NCBI RefSeq assembly: GCF_003477705.1
Contig: NZ_QUDV01000009.1
Coordinates: 63,196-127,195 of the forward strand
Source: Dorea sp. AF36-15AT
GTDB taxonomy: Bacteria > Bacillota > Clostridia > Lachnospirales > Lachnospiraceae
Length of the DNA: 64,000 nt
Direction of reading: 5' to 3'
Made by a program: the position numbers and the translations under genes. Under the pieces are notes generated by a model. That model searched no databases and was not told the DNA's origin. It saw only the letters and a list, made by a program, of their open reading frames with translations. Shown piece after piece: positions 39,901 through 48,282 of this stretch (position 1 is its first letter; the number at the start of each line of letters is the position of its first letter).

Positions 39901-41859
39901 TTATATCATCCTTAAAAAGTCTTCTTCCGTAATGATCGGAATACCCAAATCTTTCGCCTTTTTATTCTTGGAGGATGTGGATTCTACGTTATTATTGATC
40001 AGGTAATTGGTCTTGGATGTTACTGAACCAGTCACCTTGCCGCCTTTGAATTCAATCAGTGCCTTTACCTCATTACGGTTAGCAAAATGCTCCACACTTC
40101 CGGTAATTACAAAGTTCATTCCGGCAAATGTCTGCTCACCTACATCTTCCTGTCCTTCCGGTAACTTCACTTCCTTTAGAAGCTTTTCAAATAATTCCCG
40201 GTGCTCCACATCTGCAAAATACGCCACATAATTGCCTGCGATCACATCACCGATTCCATCAATCGCAGCCAGATCTTCTGCGTTCAGATCCATAACCCTC
40301 CCCGGGTCGTGTCCGATTTCCTTGCAGATCAGCTTCGCATTGGCAAGACCTATATTGGCAATTCCAAGTCCGTAGATCAGTCTCGGCAGTGTCGTCTCTC
40401 TTGCCTTCTCCACACTGGCGATCAGATTATTATACGACTTCTCACCAAATCCATCCATCTCACAGATCTCCTCCCGATGCTGCTCCAGATGAAACAGGTC
40501 TGCGAAATCATGAATAAAACCTCTGGCTATGAACTTTTCCAATGTAGCTTCCGACAATCCATCAATGTTCAGCGCATCCCGGCTTACGAACAATGCGTAA
40601 GACTTCAGTTGCTTCGCCTGACATTCCGGATTGGTGCAATACAATGCTTTGGCGTTACTGATACTCCGGATCTCCGTGGCACCTCCGCACACCGGACAGA
40701 CCTTCGGGATATCTTTCACACCGCTTCTGGTCAGATTCTCTGCAATCTGCGGAATGATCATATTCGCCTTGTAGACCTCGATCTGGTCTCCGATACCAAG
40801 CTCTAATTCTTCCATAATGCTGATATTATGAACACTGGCACGGCTCACAGTCGTACCTTCCAGTTCCACCGGATCAAAAATTGCTACCGGATTGATCAGT
40901 CCTGTTCTCGATGGGCTCCATTCAATCTCACGCAATACCGTCTTGCTCGTCTCATCTGCCCATTTAAAGGCAAATGAATCTCTCGGAAACTTCGATGTTC
41001 TGCCCAGAGACTGACCGTATGCTACATCATCATATATTAACACAAGTCCGTCAGACGGAAAATCATTCGACACGATTTTTTCCGAAAATTTAATAACTTC
41101 ATTCGGTATCTCTTCCCGACTCACAACAATATGTTCTACTACTTCAAACCCCTGACTCGCAAGCCAGTCTAACTGCGCTGCTCTGGAATTATGGAAGTCC
41201 ACACCCTCTGCCTGTACCAGCGAAAATCCGTAGAACTTCACATTACGCTTTGCTGTGATCTCGCTGTTTAACTGGCGGACCGATCCGCTGCACAGATTTC
41301 TCGGATTCTTATATTTGGCATCTACTTCTGCAATCTCTTCATTAATCTTTTCAAAATCTTTATATCCGATCACTGCCTCACCACGAAGAACCAGCTCACC
41401 CTTATACGGAATCTGCAGCGGCAGATTCTTGAATGTTCTGGCGTTAGCTGTAATAACCTCACCAACTTCACCATTTCCCCTGGTAACCGCCTTCACAAGA
41501 CCGCCGTCACGATAGGTTAATACAATGGTCAGCCCATCCATCTTCCAGGACATGACCACTTTCTGGTCTCCGGCAAATGCCTGCAGTCCGGCAACATCTT
41601 TTGTCTTATCCAATGACAACATCGGACTCGGATGCCGTTCTTTTGGAAGCTCGCTTAATATTTCATATCCTACATTCACCGTCGGACTGGAAGACAACGT
41701 AACTCCGGTCTGAGCCTCCAGTGCCTGCAGCTCGTCATACAGTGCATCATATTCGTAATTGGACATAATCTCGTCCGCATCCTGATAATAGGCTTTCGCC
41801 GCCCGGTTCAGAAGCTCCACCAGCTCCTGCATTCTCCTGGTATCTGTATTGTTATTCAT
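39901..41859 (-). CDS. ligA: NAD-dependent DNA ligase LigA
   Basis: A 652-residue DNA ligase with the full domain order. There is an Ia domain, an adenylation domain with catalytic Lys106 in the KMDG motif, an OB fold, a Cys4 zinc finger (CPVCGG...CTNPEC), a helix-hairpin-helix region (IDGIGDVIAGNYVAYF) and a C-terminal BRCT domain (FVITGSVEHFANRNEV). It seals nicks in replication and repair with NAD+. The KMDG variant replaces the usual KxDG with Met, which is within family variation. It is 15 bases upstream of clpX and six bases after the pseudouridine synthase gene, so they form a compact operon. Confidence 0.97.
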   Translation of the reverse strand: MNNNTDTRRMQELVELLNRAAKAYYQDADEIMSNYEYDALYDELQALEAQTGVTLSSSPTVNVGYEILSELPKERHPSPMLSLDKTKDVAGLQAFAGDQKVVMSWKMDGLTIVLTYRDGGLVKAVTRGNGEVGEVITANARTFKNLPLQIPYKGELVLRGEAVIGYKDFEKINEEIAEVDAKYKNPRNLCSGSVRQLNSEITAKRNVKFYGFSLVQAEGVDFHNSRAAQLDWLASQGFEVVEHIVVSREEIPNEVIKFSEKIVSNDFPSDGLVLIYDDVAYGQSLGRTSKFPRDSFAFKWADETSKTVLREIEWSPSRTGLINPVAIFDPVELEGTTVSRASVHNISIMEELELGIGDQIEVYKANMIIPQIAENLTRSGVKDIPKVCPVCGGATEIRSISNAKALYCTNPECQAKQLKSYALFVSRDALNIDGLSEATLEKFIARGFIHDFADLFHLEQHREEICEMDGFGEKSYNNLIASVEKARETTLPRLIYGLGIANIGLANAKLICKEIGHDPGRVMDLNAEDLAAIDGIGDVIAGNYVAYFADVEHRELFEKLLKEVKLPEGQEDVGEQTFAGMNFVITGSVEHFANRNEVKALIEFKGGKVTGSVTSKTNYLINNNVESTSSKNKKAKDLGIPIITEEDFLRMI

Positions 41860-41865
41860 AATCTT

Positions 41866-42654
41866 CTATCTTCCTTTTCCGCCCGGCGCATTCTCCGAGC
41901 CTTTCAATTCTTCATATAATTCATTCAGTTCCTCATCCGTAAGGCTCCGATATTCGCCTCGCTTCAGATTCCCCAGTTCGATATTCATAATACGCACACG
42001 CACAAGCTCTGTCACCTTATACCCCAGCGCCTCGCTCATCCTTCGGATCTGGCGGTTCAGTCCCTGTGTCAGCACGATGCGGAACTTATATTTTCCAATC
42101 TTCTCTACCGTACACGGTCTGGTCACTGCATCCAGACCTTTTTCCTTATCCTGAATATGCACACCTGCTGCCATCTGTTCCACAAATTCATCCGTCACCG
42201 GCTTGTTCACAGTCACCTTGTATTCCTTCTCATGACGGTTGCCGGCGCGCATCATTTTATTAATGATGTCACCGTTATTGGTCATCAGAAGCAGTCCCTC
42301 CGAATCTTTGTCTAAGCGTCCTACATAAGTCACCCGTACCGGATAATCCAGAAACCGAATGATATTATTCTTCGTGCGCATGTCTTCCGTACAGACCACA
42401 CCCGCCGGTTTATTCACCGCAAGCACTACCATGGCATTCTTTCCGCGGATCTCCTTCTTTCCAACTGTCACTGTCTGATTCGGCAACACCTTCATGCCAC
42501 AGGATGCCGTCACTCCATCTATCTTCACTTTACCGGCTTCGATCAACCGGTCTGCTTCACGCCGGGAGCAGATACCCGCATCACTGATGTACTTATTCAG
42601 GCGGACTGGCTTCACTTCCCTGCGATTGTATTCTTCCTCAATTCGATTCTTCAT
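41866..42654 (-). CDS. 23S rRNA pseudouridine synthase, RluF/RsuA-type
   Basis: The 262-residue RNA modification enzyme has an N-terminal S4 RNA-binding domain (RLNKYISDAGICSRREADRL) and the RsuA/RluB/E/F catalytic domain with the key Asp in VGRLDKDSEGLLLMTNNG, plus QGLNRQIRRMSEALG. The NNGDIINKMMRAGNRHEKEY segment resembles RluF, which makes pseudouridine 2604 in 23S rRNA of E. coli. The exact target position is not certain. It precedes ligA closely. Confidence 0.88.
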   Translation of the reverse strand: MKNRIEEEYNRREVKPVRLNKYISDAGICSRREADRLIEAGKVKIDGVTASCGMKVLPNQTVTVGKKEIRGKNAMVVLAVNKPAGVVCTEDMRTKNNIIRFLDYPVRVTYVGRLDKDSEGLLLMTNNGDIINKMMRAGNRHEKEYKVTVNKPVTDEFVEQMAAGVHIQDKEKGLDAVTRPCTVEKIGKYKFRIVLTQGLNRQIRRMSEALGYKVTELVRVRIMNIELGNLKRGEYRSLTDEELNELYEELKGSENAPGGKGR

Positions 42655-42848
42655 ATTCTATACCTTTATTTTCTATACTGTATTAAAAATATCTTTCCAT
42701 ATAAAATTCACATTGTTCAATATCTCATTTTAAAGCATTTCTACATTTGGTTCAATGTTTTTAACTCATTTCTCTCTTTTCACACGAGGTTACATATGCT
42801 ATAGTAATATCTAGCACTTAATCATTTCATTCGGAATGGAGAACATCT

Positions 42849-43334
42849 ATGATCAGCTTAACTTTAAATACCAAAAAATGCATGGCAGAGCTTCTGCTCC
42901 GCGAGACATTCGACTCGTTTCTGTTTATCGAAGGCTCTGTCACCACCTTTAATAAATTCACCATCGACGGCTATATCCACAGCGATTTCTATGAAGAGGA
43001 TGCTCCGGCAGAACCATACAGCGTCTGGAAATCACTCCGGGAATTTGTCTTTTCTATTATTAAAGGCAAACGGACACCATTGGATTTTCACTTCGTATTC
43101 TCCCTATCTGCTGATGCCGTCCGTACTCTTATTACAGAGAATGAGTTGGACTTTCAGCCGGAATCTGTGCAGGGACTATACCTTAACTTCCGATATAACG
43201 GTTCCACGCTCACCTGTGTGACAGGAACTTCATTAAAAGTATTTACATTGGATAAATCACTGGATCACGCATTTGATAAATGGGTAGAAAAATTCTTTGC
43301 AGAACATGGGATAGAATATGATGTAGCTTTATAG
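42849..43334 (+). CDS. DUF5721-like conserved protein
   Basis: A 161-residue cytoplasmic protein that resembles a family (DUF5721) seen mostly in Lachnospiraceae. It starts MISLTLNTKKCMAELLLRET, has alternating beta and helical segments (FNKFTIDGYIHSDFY, FVFSLSADAVRTLI), and ends in a helical VEKFFAEHGIEYDVAL. The GGAG site lies 8 bases before the ATG, and a terminator follows. It is monocistronic. No catalytic motif is visible and its role is unknown. Confidence 0.75.
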   Translation: MISLTLNTKKCMAELLLRETFDSFLFIEGSVTTFNKFTIDGYIHSDFYEEDAPAEPYSVWKSLREFVFSIIKGKRTPLDFHFVFSLSADAVRTLITENELDFQPESVQGLYLNFRYNGSTLTCVTGTSLKVFTLDKSLDHAFDKWVEKFFAEHGIEYDVAL

Positions 43335-43339
43335 CAGAA

Positions 43340-43374
43340 AAGATTGCGATTTATTCGAACCGCAATCTTTTTGT
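43340..43374 (+). terminator. Intrinsic terminator after the DUF5721 gene
   Basis: AAGATTGCG and CGCAATCTT pair around ATTTATTCGAAC and are followed by TTTGTT. Confidence 0.85.
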
Positions 43375-43420
43375 TAATCGTATGTATTTTATTAAAATAT
43401 TTAATTTGTCATAATTTCAA

Positions 43421-43449
43421 TTGTATTTATCTCTTACAAATGCTATACT
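43421..43449 (+). promoter_or_regulatory. Promoter of the small toxin-like gene
   Basis: -35 TTGTAT and -10 TATACT at the ideal 17-base spacing; predicted start near 43456. Confidence 0.65.
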
Positions 43450-43471
43450 CATCACATGGGTGTTACCATAA

Positions 43472-43730
43472 CGGTAGGCGGTTAGTCCTTCGACAGAGGG
43501 ACTGTGACCCTCTGATTACATAGAAACCCGCAAGGGAATCCACTGAAAAGGAGGGCTAAACCAATGAGTATTGCAGATTTTATTGCAGTAGTGAGCTTCG
43601 GCTTAACCTGTTTCAGTATCGGATACGCATTCGGTAAAGATATTAACAAAACGCAAAAATAGCCGCCCACAGTCCAACAAAACTACGCGACTATCTTTGT
43701 TATAACTAAAATCGGACTAACCGTCTATCG
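43472..43730. repeat. Long-range 17-bp inverted repeat flanking the toxin-like gene
   Basis: The arm at 43472-43488 (CGGTAGGCGGTTAGTCC) pairs with 43714-43730 (GGACTAACCGTCTATCG) along all 17 bases if two G-U pairs are allowed. It brings the 5' and 3' ends of the mRNA together, as in type I toxin mRNAs that are kept translationally silent by an end-to-end interaction. A local AGAGGG/CCCTCT hairpin lies at 43494-43512. Confidence 0.75.
43564..43662 (+). CDS. Small hydrophobic peptide, type I toxin-like
   Basis: The 32-residue peptide has a short polar start (MSIADF), one membrane-length stretch (IAVVSFGLTCFSIGYAFG) and a charged tail (KDINKTQK). An excellent GGAGG lies nine bases before the ATG. 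Its own promoter is upstream and a convergent antisense promoter lies beyond its end. These, with the long-range pairing of its leader and trailer, match type I toxin-antitoxin modules in which the peptide disturbs the membrane. It was too short for normal gene finding. Function is inferred, not shown. Confidence 0.65.
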   Translation: MSIADFIAVVSFGLTCFSIGYAFGKDINKTQK

Positions 43731-43752
43731 GCGACACCCTATTTCTATAATC

Positions 43753-43781
43753 ATATTATCATGGTTTCATACAAATGTCAA
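43753..43781 (-). promoter_or_regulatory. Antisense promoter facing the toxin-like gene (candidate antitoxin RNA)
   Basis: On the minus strand a perfect -35 TTGACA and a -10 TAATAT with a 17-base spacer point into the toxin transcript. An RNA starting near 43746 would be complementary to its 3' part. Confidence 0.6.
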
Positions 43782-43806
43782 AAAGATTCCATTATAAAAA
43801 AGTTAC

Positions 43807-43841
43807 AAAAAGAGCCGCGACTTTCATCACAACTCTTTTTG
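43807..43841 (-). terminator. Terminator of the PTS/sugar-acid operon
   Basis: AAAAAGAG and CTCTTTTT arms enclose a loop with further pairing; it lies just after the stop of the last dehydrogenase gene. Confidence 0.7.
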
Positions 43842-43858
43842 CATCTAGGAGAGACAAT

Positions 43859-44932
43859 CTATTTCAGTATATCTGCTATGTCTTTTTTCTGTTCCAGGGC
43901 TTCCAGATCTTCCATGATCTCTTTTTGCCACTCTTCCGGTAGATCTACAATGTACTCTGCTTCTGTTTTCAGAAGAGTCTTGGTCATTTTTCCATAATAC
44001 AATGCACTGGCTGCTGTCAGGAGCAGCTCCGGTGAGCTCTGGTCATGCTTACGCACGATAGCAAGTGGTGCCATAATTCGCTCGGTAGCACCAAGCTTAC
44101 GGTCTACGTCTCTTGCATTACGCTCGATACTGTCTACAATGTTTCTGTTCTGGAATTTATCAACCGCCATATCAGAAAATTCCTTCTGTTCCTTGGTTGT
44201 AATCTGATATTCTTCACAGATGCAATGATTTAATGTCTTTAAGATGCCTTCGATGCAGGATACAATCTCTGTATCATTGGCAGCATCACTGTAGACTTCA
44301 TATTTTTTATAATATCCAAGGTAAGATACTACCGCAGAAATACAGTTATATGTGTAGATTTTTCTCTGCATCAGTACATCCAACTTCTCCTCGGCTACCA
44401 TATTTTCATATGGCAGGGTATGTCCCAATGCTACCACATCGTATGGCAGATAATCCAGGTTCTGGCTCAGGATATCCAGAGACCATTTTTCTCCAATGGT
44501 TGTACAGAATACAATAGCTTCTGCCAGATGCACTCTCTGATCCTCGCAGAGTTCCATCATATCCTGCTTCACATTAACGCCATTCTCTGCAGTCAGTATA
44601 TCAATATCGTCCTTTGTACGCACTGCCAGCCCCTTCTTCAGACTGACTGCTACATCTTTCAGATTCTTCTTGCCCACACTTACCATGATCAGATCTGCAT
44701 CTGCCATAGCCCGGATGCCATCTTCCGAGTCAATCAGATAAGCATTATAATTCTCCAGTTCCAGCGGTTTTCTTGCTCCCGGTCCAAAAGACACATGATA
44801 ACATGGCTCAGTCTGCAATGCGTGAATCAATTCTTCATCTTTATCCAGAAAAGTAATTGATTCCGCTTGAAAGAAACGATTCAGATACCCTCTCCCCGTC
44901 TGGCCGGCTCCAATGATTACTATATTACTCAT
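43859..44932 (-). CDS. Mannitol-1-phosphate dehydrogenase-family oxidoreductase (second copy)
   Basis: The 357-residue NAD-dependent polyol/hexonate dehydrogenase is a divergent member of the mannitol dehydrogenase family. The Rossmann motif IVIIGAGQTGRGYLNRFF opens it. It lacks some of the usual substrate-site residues seen in the upstream relative. The pattern FRAMADADLIMVSVG and TAENGVNV (family TxNG-like) remains. It overlaps the upstream dehydrogenase by 8 bases. As it is clearly related but shorter, it probably acts on a related phosphorylated polyol or ketose. The substrate is unknown. Confidence 0.8.
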   Translation of the reverse strand: MSNIVIIGAGQTGRGYLNRFFQAESITFLDKDEELIHALQTEPCYHVSFGPGARKPLELENYNAYLIDSEDGIRAMADADLIMVSVGKKNLKDVAVSLKKGLAVRTKDDIDILTAENGVNVKQDMMELCEDQRVHLAEAIVFCTTIGEKWSLDILSQNLDYLPYDVVALGHTLPYENMVAEEKLDVLMQRKIYTYNCISAVVSYLGYYKKYEVYSDAANDTEIVSCIEGILKTLNHCICEEYQITTKEQKEFSDMAVDKFQNRNIVDSIERNARDVDRKLGATERIMAPLAIVRKHDQSSPELLLTAASALYYGKMTKTLLKTEAEYIVDLPEEWQKEIMEDLEALEQKKDIADILK

Positions 44933-46109
44933 GACCTTTCACCAATCCCTGTTCTTTTATTTCTTCTACTGATTTCAATACTTCTGCGTATAATGGTTCT
45001 TCTTTATCAAGTTCGCACACATTCTGCAACACATATTCCACACCATATGTCTGACGCATCTCTTTAAGTTTCATGGCAGATTCATCCGTCGACTCATCGA
45101 AATACAGTGCCTTCGCTATAGTATCAATCAACGTCTTCGGATAAATACCATGTTTTAAAGCCATACGGCATGGTGCTACGAGACGATCCTGTGGTCCGAG
45201 CTTACGTAGTGGATCCTTGGCATGACGAATAACCTTATCTACAATAACTCTGTCACAATATTTTGCTCTTGCTTTCTTAGCAAATGCTTCCTGCTGCGCC
45301 GGATCTACACCAAGTTCTGCTTCCAGTGTCTGATTGATCTCTTTGTATGCACTGTCCAGAAGCTTCTGGATCTCCGGGCTGTTAGCTGCATCTGCAAGAA
45401 TATCATATCCAAGTAAATATCCTGTATATGCAATAACCGCATTACTGGTATTATTGGTGTACATCTTCTGTGTCAGAAAATTACCAAAATGATCCATCAA
45501 TTCTACACTTTTAATCTCTGGAATCTCCCCTTTTAATCTTGACTTATCAATCGGCAGATACCAGAAGTTCTGTACCCATACATCCTGTGGATACTTCTTA
45601 GCAAGTTCCTCATCCGGCTGTGTAGCGGTACGCATCAGTACAGCTTCTGAGATACCCACATATTCTTCAAATATCTTGCGGTTCTCGTCATTTAGTGCTT
45701 CCATCAGAGGCTTCTTAAATGTCTCTGCTGCATCTTTCCAGTTCTCACATACGATGATGTTCTTCACTACTTTCTGTGCTCCGTATGTATTAATGATATC
45801 CGCAACACTCTGGGCTGCTGCCGGCAGGTGATTACCTCCTACAGATACAAATGCCAGATCTGCTTTGTAGAACTCATCGTAAATCTCTTTTTTAGAATCG
45901 TATGTAAATGCCTGAATACCTGTAACGTCACTGTCTAATGATTCATCTCCGAGTACATGTACATGATACTGTTTCTTTTCATTCAACACATTTACAATTG
46001 GTTCAAATACATCTACAAAGGTAATTTCAAAATCACTAAGATAAAGTAACTGTCCGATAAATCCTCTCGCAATCTTACCCGCTCCAAATATAACTGCTTT
46101 CTTCTTCAT
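44925..46109 (-). CDS. Mannitol-1-phosphate 5-dehydrogenase-like oxidoreductase
   Basis: The 394-residue protein begins AVIFGAGKIARGFIGQLLYL, the MtlD-type nucleotide motif, with VSVGGNHL and ICENWKDAAE downstream and a catalytic Lys region QKMYTNNTSNAVIAYTGYLLG. MtlD converts mannitol 1-phosphate and fructose 6-phosphate using NAD. In this operon the partners are a sugar-acid aldolase and a 2-hydroxyacid dehydrogenase rather than a mannitol PTS, so the substrate may be another phosphorylated polyol or hexonate. It starts after a terminator-like hairpin inside the operon. Confidence 0.85.
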   Translation of the reverse strand: MKKKAVIFGAGKIARGFIGQLLYLSDFEITFVDVFEPIVNVLNEKKQYHVHVLGDESLDSDVTGIQAFTYDSKKEIYDEFYKADLAFVSVGGNHLPAAAQSVADIINTYGAQKVVKNIIVCENWKDAAETFKKPLMEALNDENRKIFEEYVGISEAVLMRTATQPDEELAKKYPQDVWVQNFWYLPIDKSRLKGEIPEIKSVELMDHFGNFLTQKMYTNNTSNAVIAYTGYLLGYDILADAANSPEIQKLLDSAYKEINQTLEAELGVDPAQQEAFAKKARAKYCDRVIVDKVIRHAKDPLRKLGPQDRLVAPCRMALKHGIYPKTLIDTIAKALYFDESTDESAMKLKEMRQTYGVEYVLQNVCELDKEEPLYAEVLKSVEEIKEQGLVKGHE

Positions 46110-46153
46110 GAATTTCCTCCAAATGTTTATATTTCCTGCAAATTTTAGTAAAC

Positions 46154-46182
46154 AAAAAAGTCAGCAGATGCTGACTTTTTTA
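46154..46182 (-). terminator. Internal terminator hairpin between the aldolase and dehydrogenase genes
   Basis: AAAAAAGTCAGCA and TGCTGACTTTTTT arms with a GA/TC centre form a perfect stem followed by T6. It would reduce transcription of the two downstream dehydrogenase genes relative to the PTS genes. Confidence 0.85.
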
Positions 46183-46185
46183 TCA

Positions 46186-46833
46186 TTAGTTTTCTGATGC
46201 GATCTTCACAAATGTCTGTGCTCTTCTGGTCAGTTCATCGTAATTTCCTTCTGCGATTACTTTCTTGTCAAGGAGTCGTCCGCTGATACCAGCTGCAGAA
46301 TATCCTGCTTTCAGGAAATCTGCAAAATTCTCTTCATTCACTCCTGCTGCTGCAAGGAATTTTACGTGGTTAACAGGACCTTTGACATCCTTCAGATATC
46401 CAAGTCCAAGCCATCCTGCCGGGAAGATCTTCACGATATCTGCGCCAGCATCATGTGCATCCAGGATCTCAGACGGTGTCATTGCTCCCGGAATAGATAC
46501 CAGACCAGCTGCTTTTGTAGCTTTGATTACATCAATATTTACATTCGGTGACAGGCAAAATTCTCCGCCTGCTTCTTTGGTAGCAATTACGTGCTCTACA
46601 CAGGTTACAGTTCCTGATCCGACTTTCATGTCCGGAAACTCTTCTCTGATCATACGGATTGCACCACTGGTCTTCTCAATTGCGTCCGGATCTGCCTGGT
46701 CGAATGTCACCTCAGCCATGCGGATTCCTCCTTTATGAAGAGCAGTGATCACCTTGCGGAGATCATCTCCGTAATATCCACGACAGATTACCAATACCTT
46801 GTTGTCTTCAATAAATTTTACTACGTCACTCAT
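46186..46833 (-). CDS. KHG/KDPG aldolase family protein
   Basis: The 215-residue aldolase of the class I KDPG/KHG family cleaves 2-keto-3-deoxy-6-phosphogluconate or 4-hydroxy-2-oxoglutarate, both giving pyruvate. The catalytic Glu lies in MAEVTFDQADPD and the Schiff-base Lys in IVKIFPAGWLG. It ends with GISGRLLDKKV. Together with PTS genes and a 2-hydroxyacid dehydrogenase it points to catabolism of a phosphorylated sugar acid. No dehydratase (edd-type) is present in the window, so the 2-keto-3-deoxy intermediate must be formed by another gene or the substrate differs. Confidence 0.9.
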   Translation of the reverse strand: MSDVVKFIEDNKVLVICRGYYGDDLRKVITALHKGGIRMAEVTFDQADPDAIEKTSGAIRMIREEFPDMKVGSGTVTCVEHVIATKEAGGEFCLSPNVNIDVIKATKAAGLVSIPGAMTPSEILDAHDAGADIVKIFPAGWLGLGYLKDVKGPVNHVKFLAAAGVNEENFADFLKAGYSAAGISGRLLDKKVIAEGNYDELTRRAQTFVKIASEN

Positions 46834-46857
46834 TGTATTACGCGCCTTTCTTATAAC

Positions 46858-47331
46858 CTATACATATTTTTCAACCAGTTCCTCTGAGTCTGATACTACT
46901 ACACGGAAGAATACTTTGATTCCTTTGTCGATCAGATTTCTCAGATCCTGATTCTCAGCTTCACTTGTGGAAATGTTCTTATATAATGTCTTACGCCCTG
47001 CCTTAGCGCCAATACCGCCCACATTAACAGATTCAAGTTTCACGCCTGCATCTGCAAGAGCTACCAGAACGCCTGGTGTCTTAACCAAAACCAGGATTTT
47101 CTTTCCATCATCTTCACCCTTTAAATAATCGATTCCATCTGCCACGTTGAAAATCTCAAGGTTAATCTTTGCAGGCACACTGGATTTCATGATCATCTGG
47201 ATGAATGCGTCTTTTGCCACACCGTCATCAATGATTACCACCTCGTTTGCATCAGCGTGCTGAATCCACTGTGTCATTACCTGTCCGTGGATCAGACGGT
47301 CGTCAATTCTTGTCCATACAATATTTCTCAT
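46858..47331 (-). CDS. PTS mannose/fructose/sorbose family component IIB
   Basis: A 157-residue IIB protein whose phosphorylated His lies in the WTRIDDRLIHGQVMTQWI motif near residue 15, followed by the family's VIIDDGVAKDAFIQM segment. It passes phosphate from IIA to the sugar carried by IIC/IID. It is transcribed after the 2-hydroxyacid dehydrogenase gene, an unusual position, since IIB commonly lies next to IIC. Confidence 0.95.
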   Translation of the reverse strand: MRNIVWTRIDDRLIHGQVMTQWIQHADANEVVIIDDGVAKDAFIQMIMKSSVPAKINLEIFNVADGIDYLKGEDDGKKILVLVKTPGVLVALADAGVKLESVNVGGIGAKAGRKTLYKNISTSEAENQDLRNLIDKGIKVFFRVVVSDSEELVEKYV

Positions 47332-47333
47332 GA

Positions 47334-48269
47334 TTATTCTCCTTTCTTAACACCGAAATACTCTAAAATATGATCTACTGCTGTATTGGTCATCAGATTG
47401 ATTGCCTCTACACTTACCGCAGCAGTATGCGGACTTAATACCACATTATCAAGGTTTTCAAATTTCTCATTGATATGCGGTTCCCCTTTAAATACATCCG
47501 TACCATATCCGTATATTCGGTGCTCTGCGAGTGCCTCAATCAGCGCCTCTTCGTCTACCAGAGAAGCTCTGGCAGTATTGATCAGAACTGTATTCTTATT
47601 CATAGAAGCCAGTTCCTTTGCTCCAACTAATGGAGTTCCATCCGGATTCCCCGGAACATGAAGGGTAATAATATCTGCTTTTTTGAAAATCTCTTCCGGC
47701 TCCATAACCGTGATATCGTTTTCCTTACAGTAAGCTTCGTCTAAAAATTTATCATATCCAAGAATCTTGCAGTCAAAACCTTTCAGTCTCTTTACTACCT
47801 GGCGTCCAATAGAACCAAGTCCGACAACGCCTACGGTCTTGTGGCACAGGTTGATACCAGTCTCTTTCTGCCATGTTCCTGCTTTCAGGTTCTTATCTAC
47901 TGTGCTGATATGACGCATTACAGAAAGCATCAGTCCGATCGCATAATCTGCAACTGCTTCTGTGTTGCAGTTTCTTGTAATGGTAACTTCAATATTTCTC
48001 TTTTTAGCTTCTTCCAGATCGATGTTATCAATACCTACACCATAACGAGAAATGATCTTTAATTTATCTGCTTTCTCTAATACTTTTTTGCTGACTGTGT
48101 CTGAGCCAAGGATGATTGCGTCTACACCAGGTACTTCACCCATCATTTCCTCTTCATTCATAATGTGATGATATCTGTTGCCGACTACCTCCCAGCCCAG
48201 AGACTCCATGAGTTCTCTGGGTTTGGAGTCAAATTTTCCAAAGCTGTTAGATGTAATTAATACCTTCAT
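47334..48269 (-). CDS. D-2-hydroxyacid dehydrogenase (PGDH-like) embedded in a PTS operon
   Basis: The 311-residue NAD-dependent dehydrogenase has GVVGLGSIGRQVVKRL (about residues 145-160), catalytic Arg in INTARASLVDEEAL, Glu in FKGEPHINEKF and His in LSPHTAAVSVEAIN. It resembles phosphoglycerate dehydrogenase-like enzymes and sugar-acid (2-ketogluconate-type) reductases. It is inserted between the IID and IIB genes with two-base and 13-base gaps, so it must act in the same pathway. A 2-keto-sugar-acid or its phosphate is the likely substrate. Confidence 0.88.
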   Translation of the reverse strand: MKVLITSNSFGKFDSKPRELMESLGWEVVGNRYHHIMNEEEMMGEVPGVDAIILGSDTVSKKVLEKADKLKIISRYGVGIDNIDLEEAKKRNIEVTITRNCNTEAVADYAIGLMLSVMRHISTVDKNLKAGTWQKETGINLCHKTVGVVGLGSIGRQVVKRLKGFDCKILGYDKFLDEAYCKENDITVMEPEEIFKKADIITLHVPGNPDGTPLVGAKELASMNKNTVLINTARASLVDEEALIEALAEHRIYGYGTDVFKGEPHINEKFENLDNVVLSPHTAAVSVEAINLMTNTAVDHILEYFGVKKGE

Positions 48270-48282
48270 GTCTAAATGCCTC

